Assembly: GCA_001002765.1 (NCBI GenBank)
Contig: LCMS01000009.1
Coordinates: 1 to 35,232, forward strand
Reading direction: 5' to 3'
DNA: 35,232 nucleotides
Source of the DNA: Candidatus Uhrbacteria bacterium GW2011_GWE2_46_68
GTDB taxonomy: Bacteria; Patescibacteriota; Patescibacteriia; UBA9934; GWF2-40-263
The position numbers were made by a program, and so were the translations under genes. Shown here piece after piece: positions 30,734 to 35,232 of the stretch (within the stretch, counting starts at the first letter, position 1; every line of letters starts with the position of its first letter). The notes beneath the pieces are model-generated. The model made no database searches. It saw only the letters and a program-made list of their open reading frames with translations, and was not told the origin of the DNA.

Positions 30734-31924
30734 ATGCGCTTCTACTCTTCCTTCTCAGCAAACGAACGTCGCCTCCTTCTTTCATTTCTATTTTTCATTA
30801 TTGCCTGGCCTGTTTTTAGCGTATTCACCAATACCTTCTTGTGGCGTCACTCTCAAGATATTTTTACGGTTATTGTTTTTAACCTTGGTCTGTACCTGGG
30901 TCTCCCTCTTGGCTTTCTTATAAACTCCGCTCTTCTTCATCGCTTTCCTTCCAAAACACTTTTCTTTTTCGGATGCATTTTGCAGGGAATCGGTCCGTTA
31001 CTTCTTACTCTCATAAATCCCTCCTCTTACATAATCATCACTATCCTCGGCACCTGTCTGGGTCTTCCTATGGGTTTGTATTGGGGCAACAGAAATCTCA
31101 TAACCTTGCGTATCACCGAAGGTCAACATCGTATAAATTTTTTGAGCATGGAAAGTTTTCAAAATACGGCGGTGGGAATGATCATCCCCATTTTTGTCGG
31201 TATCTATCTTACAAGTTTTTCCGGAGGTATAAACATAAGATATCTTATTGTCACCGTTTTGGCGTTTAGTTTTCTTCTTATTGCCGGCGCCTTGATCCTT
31301 TCTCTGAAAATAAAAATCCCACACGTAAAACTTTCCTCAGCTTGGATTACCCATGCCTCTACTTTTTGGAATCATCTGCGTTGGTTTGAATTTTTTGATG
31401 GAGTCATCACAGCTAATGAAGGCTTACTCTCTTTGATGATGATCTTGGTTTTTCTTGGAATGGAAGATGCTGTGGGTGGAACAAAAAGCGGCGTTGCCAT
31501 CCTGGCCGCCGTCATGATGTATTTTTTTGGAAAACGGATTCGGACAAAAGATTATGCGCGAGTGATACAACTCTCCCTGCTGTTGATTGGAGGAAGTGCG
31601 GCGATCTTTGCCTTTTTTTTCAATGCTTGGAGTGTGATCGTCTGCTTTGCCGCTTTTGGACTTATCAATGGTTTTCGTGCAACTGCTATGATGTCGATTA
31701 TCTACCGTATAGTGGATGAAGAAGTGGCGCGCACGCAAAAAAATCGATTTGCCTATTTGCTGGATCGGGAAATCTTTCTCAATATCGGCCGCCTGACTAT
31801 CCTCTTAGCGCTTCTCGTTTCTACAATCTTTGCTCCCACCACGACGCTTCGCTACGGTCTCCTTCTCACGAGCCTCCTTCATATTCCTCTCCTTGCATCT
31901 CTTCACAAACTCAAACTCCACTAA
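30734..31924 (+). CDS. MFS-like multi-pass transporter
   Basis: A 396-residue integral membrane protein with about 12 predicted helices in two sets of six around a central loop near residues 190-220, the layout of the major facilitator superfamily. Helices include LLSFLFFIIAWPVFSV, IIITILGTCLGLPMGLYWGN, YLIVTVLAFSFLLIAG and AIFAFFFNAWSVIVCFAAFG. No substrate motif is evident. The loop after helix 4 (YWGNRNLITLRITEGQHRINFLSMESF) is the kind of signature seen in several uncharacterised CPR MFS proteins. No Shine-Dalgarno is seen. A bidirectional terminator follows, shared with greA. Confidence 0.85.
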   Translation: MRFYSSFSANERRLLLSFLFFIIAWPVFSVFTNTFLWRHSQDIFTVIVFNLGLYLGLPLGFLINSALLHRFPSKTLFFFGCILQGIGPLLLTLINPSSYIIITILGTCLGLPMGLYWGNRNLITLRITEGQHRINFLSMESFQNTAVGMIIPIFVGIYLTSFSGGINIRYLIVTVLAFSFLLIAGALILSLKIKIPHVKLSSAWITHASTFWNHLRWFEFFDGVITANEGLLSLMMILVFLGMEDAVGGTKSGVAILAAVMMYFFGKRIRTKDYARVIQLSLLLIGGSAAIFAFFFNAWSVIVCFAAFGLINGFRATAMMSIIYRIVDEEVARTQKNRFAYLLDREIFLNIGRLTILLALLVSTIFAPTTTLRYGLLLTSLLHIPLLASLHKLKLH

Positions 31925-31954
31925 AAAAAGAGGCCCTGTCAGGGCTTCTTTTTT
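31924..31954. terminator. Bidirectional terminator between the MFS gene and greA
   Basis: AAAAAAGAGGCCCT pairs with AGGGCTTCTTTTTT around GTC, with A and T runs on both sides. It serves convergent genes ending at 31924 (plus) and 31957 (minus). Confidence 0.9.
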
Positions 31955-31956
31955 GT

Positions 31957-32463
31957 TTATGTATTTTGTATTCCCTTCACAAGAAAGGTCATCTTCTTTT
32001 TCCCCATTTCCACTTCCAGCAATTCTCCCTCTCGTTTACCCATGAGCGATGCGCCCAATGGAGAAAGATGAGAAATCCTCCCGCGCATGGGATTTGTTTC
32101 TTGCGGTCCTACGATTTGAAATGTTCGCGGTCCTCCCTCCCCTTCCAAAACAACCACAGATCCTAATTGTACACGACCATTTTCCTGCGCCTGAATCACG
32201 GTCACACGTTTCAATTTATCTTTGAGAGTAAAGATGCTCGCGTCCAGTCGCCGCATCCGAGCTTTCGCTTCTTGATACTCCGCATTTTCCGAAAAATCTC
32301 CACGCTCGGCCGTAATCTGCACGTCCACAATCGCCTGCTTGTGTTGCGCTTCCAAACGCTGCAACCGATCTTGCAACTCCTGCAACCCCTGTTTTGTCAC
32401 ATAACAAACATCTTCGCCTTGCGTTGCTTTTAATGTTTGTGATCGTCGTGTGGGAATGCGCAT
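31957..32463 (-). CDS. greA: Transcription elongation factor GreA
   Basis: Rescues backtracked RNA polymerase by stimulating transcript cleavage. The 168 residues have a short N-terminal extension, then the GreA coiled coil (VTKQGLQELQDRLQRLEAQHKQAI...) whose tip carries the acidic GDFSENAEY motif, and the C-terminal FKBP-like domain (VQLGSVVVLEGEGGPRTFQIVGPQE, ISHLSPLGASLMGKREGE). The start at MRIPTRRSQT is preferred; the longer frame to 32520 runs into the ftsX terminator hairpin. No Shine-Dalgarno is seen. Confidence 0.96.
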   Translation of the reverse strand: MRIPTRRSQTLKATQGEDVCYVTKQGLQELQDRLQRLEAQHKQAIVDVQITAERGDFSENAEYQEAKARMRRLDASIFTLKDKLKRVTVIQAQENGRVQLGSVVVLEGEGGPRTFQIVGPQETNPMRGRISHLSPLGASLMGKREGELLEVEMGKKKMTFLVKGIQNT

Positions 32464-32467
32464 AAGA

Positions 32468-32486
32468 GAAAAGCCCCAATGGGCTT
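32468..32486 (-). terminator. Probable terminator of the ftsE-ftsX operon
   Basis: Minus-strand AAGCCC, loop ATTG, GGGCTT, then TTC. It lies between the ftsX stop and the greA ATG; the T run is short, so partial read-through into greA is possible. Confidence 0.6.
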
Positions 32487-32533
32487 CGTGATTATGAGGT
32501 GTGATCCTGTTATGGGTCAAAAAAAATGACGAT

Positions 32534-33445
32534 CTAAATCTTTAGATACCGTCGCATGGCAAAAGTGGTCGCGATCATATTGAGCAGGGCAAGCAACAAA
32601 AACTGTCCTCCAAAAATCCACAAACCATTTTGTATAAAGTAAACGGTCAAACCTGTTACGCTTCCAAAATATGCATCCACTTTTGGCTCCACTTGAAGCA
32701 AAATGGGGTAAAGCAAAGCGCCCGCAAGGACGGTTGCCAAAAAGCTGTACAAAATCGCCTCAAGCAAAAACGGAGAACGAATAAACCAACTGGACGCTCC
32801 CACAAGACGCATGATCCCAATCTCTTCTCGATGAATAAAAATCCCCATGCGCACCGTGTTGAAAACGATCAACGCGGTAATCAACAAAAATAAACCTGAG
32901 AGTCCGTACCCAAACCAACGCACCCGATCTGTACTCGCCTCAATACTGTTGATGATGTCTTGATAATTGGAAAAATCTTTTTCGCGAATCCACTCCTCAT
33001 AATCGGGGTGATCCAAGGCGCTGATAATAAAATCGAAATCATCAACATGATAGGCCTGGACAACCAAGGTGGATCCAAACGGATTGCCTCCGTACTCGTT
33101 CAAAGACTGCAAAATTTCCTCATCTCCTTCATGTTGAGTTTGAAATCGAGCAAGGGCCTCCTGGGCTGTCACCACTTGGACATCTTTGACTTGGGTGAGG
33201 GTTCGCAGATAAGACACCACGCTGGTGAGTTGATCCTCGGTGACGGTCTCGTAAAAATAAACCGAGACATCCACCCGTTGCTCGACATACGTAATCGCAC
33301 GGTCAGTCACCACATTCAAAACAAGGAGCACATTGATACTGAGTAAGGTGAGCAACAAAATACTCACCGTCATGAGCGACAACCAAACGTTGCGCCAAAA
33401 ATTCTGCACCGCGAACTTACTTGCACGATAAAAAGCGATAAACAT
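32534..33445 (-). CDS. ftsX: Cell division protein FtsX
   Basis: Membrane partner of FtsE that transmits ATP-driven movement to cell-wall hydrolases at the septum. The 303 residues show the FtsX topology: one N-terminal helix (about 22-46), an extracytoplasmic domain (about 50-175, YVEQRVDVSVYFYETVTEDQL), then three helices (about 180-200, 227-250 and 272-295). The conserved EEIGIMRLVGASSWFIRSPFLLE segment lies between the second and third helices. A strong AAGGAGG is unusually close (2 nt) to the ATG. It is in an operon 11 bp after ftsE. No peptidoglycan hydrolase gene is adjacent. Confidence 0.95.
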   Translation of the reverse strand: MFIAFYRASKFAVQNFWRNVWLSLMTVSILLLTLLSINVLLVLNVVTDRAITYVEQRVDVSVYFYETVTEDQLTSVVSYLRTLTQVKDVQVVTAQEALARFQTQHEGDEEILQSLNEYGGNPFGSTLVVQAYHVDDFDFIISALDHPDYEEWIREKDFSNYQDIINSIEASTDRVRWFGYGLSGLFLLITALIVFNTVRMGIFIHREEIGIMRLVGASSWFIRSPFLLEAILYSFLATVLAGALLYPILLQVEPKVDAYFGSVTGLTVYFIQNGLWIFGGQFLLLALLNMIATTFAMRRYLKI

Positions 33446-33456
33446 ATCCTCCTTGG

Positions 33457-34137
33457 TTAAATGCGATAACGACCTTCCTCGACATCGGACACCACCTCGC
33501 CATGATCAATGGTGATCACGCGTTTTTTAAGCGCGTTCACGACCTCACGATTGTGAGTAACCAAAACAACGGTTGTTCCAAACTCATTGATGCGCAAAAG
33601 AAGATCGATGATTTCGCGTGTGTTGAGTGTATCAAGATTGCCGGTCGGTTCGTCTGCGACAAAAATCTTCGGACGATGAACGAGAGCGCGGGCAATGACA
33701 ACGCGTTGTTGCTCTCCGCCAGAGAGTTGATGAGGATAGCGATGTGCGCGGTCACCCAAACCTACGATACGCAATACCTGGGGTACAACTTCGGCAATGC
33801 GCTTGGGACGTTCACCCGAAACTTCAAGCGCAAAGGCAACATTTTCTCCCACAGTCTTTTTTGGCAACAATTTAAAATCCTGAAACACCACTCCGATTTG
33901 TCGGCGTAGTACAGGAATATCGCGATTGGGAATTTTGGAAATATCCCACCCTCCAATTTCAATCACTCCTTTGGTCGGACGCTCTTCGGCAAAAAGAAGT
34001 TTTGCCAAAGTGGTCTTTCCTGTTCCGCTTTGTCCGACAATGGAAACAAATTCTCCCGGTTGAATATGCAAGCTGACATTCTTGAGCGCCACGATGTCAG
34101 GATGATATATTTTGGAAATATTTTTGCATCGGATCAT
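33457..34137 (-). CDS. ftsE: Cell division ATP-binding protein FtsE
   Basis: ABC ATPase that drives FtsX. The 226 residues contain Walker A GQSGTGKT (35-42), the Q-loop VVFQDFKLLPKKTVGENVAFAL that is diagnostic of FtsE, the signature LSGGEQQRVVIARAL, Walker B IFVADEPTGNLD and the H-loop THNREVV. Length is normal (222-230). It has a divergent promoter (34165-34193) whose -10 overlaps that of tRNA-Gly; the leader is about 21 nt with no Shine-Dalgarno. Confidence 0.97.
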   Translation of the reverse strand: MIRCKNISKIYHPDIVALKNVSLHIQPGEFVSIVGQSGTGKTTLAKLLFAEERPTKGVIEIGGWDISKIPNRDIPVLRRQIGVVFQDFKLLPKKTVGENVAFALEVSGERPKRIAEVVPQVLRIVGLGDRAHRYPHQLSGGEQQRVVIARALVHRPKIFVADEPTGNLDTLNTREIIDLLLRINEFGTTVVLVTHNREVVNALKKRVITIDHGEVVSDVEEGRYRI

Positions 34138-34140
34138 ATC

Positions 34141-34193
34141 TTGTCAAGGAAATCATTATTCTTTATGATACCTGGCACATAGGAGAGGGACAA
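34141..34193. promoter_or_regulatory. Divergent promoters of tRNA-Gly (+) and ftsE (-) sharing one -10 region
   Basis: Plus strand: -35 TTGTCA (34141-34146), 17-bp spacer, -10 TATGAT (34164-34169). Minus strand: -35 TTGTCC (34193-34188), 17-bp spacer, -10 TATCAT (34170-34165). The heptamer TATGATA serves as -10 for both directions, so polymerase binding should be mutually exclusive. Confidence 0.8.
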
Positions 34194-34210
34194 GTGTATA
34201 ACAAATTTTT

Positions 34211-34285
34211 GCGGGAGTAGCTCAGTGGTAGAGCGTCTGCTTCCCAAGCAGAAGGCCGCGGGTTCGATCCCCGTTTCCCGCTCCA
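34211..34285 (+). tRNA. tRNA-Gly (anticodon CCC), CCA encoded
   Basis: A complete cloverleaf: acceptor GCGGGAG pairs with TTCCCGC, D arm GCTCAGTGGTAGAGC, anticodon arm CTGCTTCCCAAGCAG (anticodon CCC), T arm GGGTTCGATCCCC, discriminator T and encoded CCA at 34283-34285. The CCA end lies inside the palindrome 34281-34326. Confidence 0.96.
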
Positions 34286-34326
34286 ATTAAAAATATCTGA
34301 CCTTGGTCGGATATTTTTAATTGGAG
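34281..34326. terminator. 46-nt palindrome containing the tRNA-Gly CCA end
   Basis: 22-nt arms 34281-34302 and 34305-34326 (one G-T pair) around TT. The left arm begins CTCCAATTAAAAATATC, so it includes the tRNA discriminator and CCA. A and T runs in both arms make it a candidate bidirectional terminator. Confidence 0.8.
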
Positions 34327-34337
34327 GAGATAAAAAA

Positions 34338-34351
34338 CGGGAATCGAACCC
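34338..34351 (-). pseudogene. tRNA T-arm relic on the minus strand
   Basis: Minus-strand GGGTTCGATTCCCG is followed by a T run and then by the right arm of the 34281-34326 palindrome (CTCCAATT). It matches the T arm of the neighbouring tRNA-Gly (GGGTTCGATCCCCG) with one difference. No 5' tRNA half exists upstream on this strand. The layout is the same as at 4615-4637. Confidence 0.45.
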
Positions 34352-34371
34352 AAAAAAAATAGCTCGTACCA

Positions 34372-34400
34372 TTGACTTTTTCAAAAAAAACGCGTACATT
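34372..34400 (+). promoter_or_regulatory. Promoter of the orphan gene at 34433
   Basis: -35 TTGACT (34372-34377), exact 17-bp spacer, -10 TACATT (34395-34400). Leader about 26 nt ending in AAGGAG. Confidence 0.85.
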
Positions 34401-34432
34401 TTTGCACGCGTTCTTTTCCCCAAGGAGACCTC

Positions 34433-34891
34433 ATGCCCAACCTGCAGCGTGACTTTGACATCCGTGACTTTGAGTGGGACCACACGAGCTTTGGATTCAC
34501 TTTTACTCGACTTCAAAGCAATCTCCTTCAGCGCATCGCGCAAGGAGAAGACCTCATCCACCCTCAACACATCGAAATCATGGGTGAACAAGATCCTTTC
34601 TTTCCCAGGCTTATACGCCTGGCTGAAGGGTTCCTCGTCGAGGTGCTCTATTCCGGAAACGGAGAGTGTCTGTTTGTCCTGCATGCCGATGAGCTCCGTA
34701 CGTCACAACACGGAACACCCTTCATCTTCCTGCGCACCGTGGCGGTGGAATTCCACACCAATGGTATGGTCTACATCAAGACCTTCAGCAAGATCGCGGA
34801 CAATGCAATCACCGAAGATTTCCTCGAGGAAAAGGAAGAACACGAGGAAGAGGAAGGTGAATTGATCGTTCTGCGCGCCACTGGCGCCTAG
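34433..34891 (+). CDS. Orphan hypothetical protein with acidic C-terminus
   Basis: A 152-residue soluble protein with no recognised family. N-terminal part (MPNLQRDFDIRDFEWDHTSFGFTFTRLQ), a mixed alpha/beta core (about 40-120, including FLVEVLYSGNGECLFVLHADELR and VAVEFHTNGMVYIKTFSKIAD), and an Asp/Glu-rich tail (about 128-143). AAGGAG lies 6 nt upstream of the ATG, and the leader CAAGGAGACCTCATGCCCAA matches that at 30197. Codon use is GC-rich with C-ending codons. It is monocistronic between tRNA-Gly and tRNA-Thr, with its own promoter and terminator. Confidence 0.75.
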   Translation: MPNLQRDFDIRDFEWDHTSFGFTFTRLQSNLLQRIAQGEDLIHPQHIEIMGEQDPFFPRLIRLAEGFLVEVLYSGNGECLFVLHADELRTSQHGTPFIFLRTVAVEFHTNGMVYIKTFSKIADNAITEDFLEEKEEHEEEEGELIVLRATGA

Positions 34892-34913
34892 CCCCTCACA
34901 TCGGGGCTTTTTT
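34890..34913 (+). terminator. Terminator of the orphan gene at 34433
   Basis: AGCCCC / GGGGCT (34890-34895 with 34903-34908) around a 7-nt loop, then six T residues. The stem starts inside the TAG stop codon. Confidence 0.92.
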
Positions 34914-34915
34914 GT

Positions 34916-34944
34916 TTGCCAACCCCTCCTTCGTTTGTTATGAT
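34916..34944 (+). promoter_or_regulatory. Promoter of tRNA-Thr(CGU)
   Basis: -35 TTGCCA (34916-34921), exact 17-bp spacer, -10 TATGAT (34939-34944), directly after the preceding terminator. The predicted start is about 11 nt before the tRNA. Confidence 0.85.
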
Positions 34945-34961
34945 TTTCGCGCATCCTTTGT

Positions 34962-35037
34962 GCCACTGTAGCTCAGCTGGTAGAGCAATACTTTCGTAAA
35001 GTAGAGGTCGGCGGTTCGATTCCGCCCAGTGGCTCCA
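34962..35037 (+). tRNA. tRNA-Thr (anticodon CGU), CCA encoded
   Basis: Acceptor GCCACTG/CAGTGGC, D arm GCTCAGCTGGTAGAGC, anticodon loop TTCGTAA (anticodon CGT) on a stem with an A-G mismatch at its base, T arm GGCGGTTCGATTCCGCC, discriminator T and encoded CCA. Unlike the other tRNAs here, no hairpin follows; 35038-35082 holds nothing recognisable. Confidence 0.92.
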
Positions 35038-35082
35038 TCCATTTTATTCTCAATCCTATCTTTCCCCCTCGTTCTCTTGTAG

Positions 35083-35112
35083 AAAAAAACCCAAAGCCTG
35101 ACCTAACCCCCA
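35083..35112. repeat. Degenerate RAYT-type repeat relic
   Basis: Read on the minus strand, TGGGGGTTAGGTCAGGCTTT is followed by GGG and a T run; this resembles the start of the 15174 element (TGGTGTCAGGTCGGACTTTG). It lies 21 bp before the IS edge. The similarity is by eye and imperfect. Confidence 0.35.
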
Positions 35113-35133
35113 TTTAAAAAACCACGCGTTCCC

Positions 35134-35232
35134 TGATCCGTACCCCAAAAAGTGGACACAAAAGTGTCCGCTTTTTGATTCTGTTAAACTACTATCATAT
35201 GAGCAAAAGAACATTCACAAAGGAACAGATCG
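35134..35232 (+). mobile_element. End of an IS3-like insertion sequence (5' end, truncated by window edge)
   Basis: The first 97 bases (35134-35230) are identical to the reverse complement of 1-97. The element edge is TGATCC at 35134. The terminal hairpin and the transposase start are inside. No target duplication can be judged because the other end of each copy is outside the window. Confidence 0.7.
35199..35232 (+). CDS. Transposase N-terminus (partial, runs off the right edge)
   Basis: ATG at 35199 opens MSKRTFTKEQI, identical to the left-edge start. It is incomplete at the window edge. The family call (IS3-like) rests on the element end and is tentative. Confidence 0.5.
   Translation, partial: MSKRTFTKEQI

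Noticed and set aside
34163-34684. Long minus-strand reading frame over tRNA-Gly containing RGSNPRPSAWEADALPLSY
   Set aside because: This is the familiar false protein from the reverse strand of a tRNA; the tRNA and the gene at 34433 explain the sequence.
1-35232. The two inverted IS ends as a composite transposon carrying the whole segment
   Set aside because: The interior is full of single-copy housekeeping genes and tRNAs, so the segment is ordinary chromosome between two IS copies.

Overview
The window looks like chromosomal DNA of a Candidatus Patescibacteria (CPR) bacterium, perhaps near Uhrbacteria or Magasanikbacteria. The phylum call is inference. It rests on compact housekeeping genes (short DnaX tail, UvrC without its C-terminal helix-hairpin-helix part), a membrane-anchored VirD4/TraG-like ATPase of the kind common in CPR, and several CPR-type conserved unknowns. 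TGA is used as a stop throughout, which argues against the recoded CPR lineages (code 25).

Layout. Both ends (1-97 and 35134-35232) are outward-facing 5' ends of one IS3-like element in inverted orientation, so the contig probably breaks in two IS copies. Next come a four-gene exporter operon (HlyD-like adaptor, MacB-like ATPase and permease, DUF5666-like protein; 180-4548); tRNA-Gln(CUG) and dnaX; a three-gene operon around the VirD4-like ATPase (6585-10320); cysS; a CBS-domain protein; and mraZ-rsmH-ftsL with a visible promoter and a 10-bp-periodic MraZ operator. A repair and nucleotide-hygiene block follows: uvrB-uvrA-uvrC-unknown-Nudix, then a YjjX-like NTPase. From 22.2 to 31 kb the region is more accessory: a small lipoprotein, several orphan genes in self-contained expression cassettes, an operon of DUF362, two unknowns and an NMN adenylyltransferase, murI, tRNA-Gln(UUG), and an intact REP-associated (RAYT) transposase with 28-bp perfect terminal inverted repeats. 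The right part has an MFS-like transporter, greA, ftsEX, tRNA-Gly(CCC), another orphan cassette and tRNA-Thr(CGU).

How it works together. Two expression styles are interleaved. Several housekeeping genes have a -10 element a few bases before the ATG and no Shine-Dalgarno sequence, so they are predicted leaderless or nearly so. Orphan genes at 22511, 23265, 24260, 28221, 29954/30197 and 34433 mostly have a sigma70-type promoter with an exact 17-bp spacer, a 20-70-nt leader, a purine-rich Shine-Dalgarno and a strong intrinsic terminator; some leaders share sequence. The other notable layer is small repeated DNA: RAYT-related palindromes, and tRNA 3'-end relics each followed by a terminator hairpin.

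Limits: everything was read by eye. No alignments, HMM searches or folding programs were run; family names come from recognised motifs.
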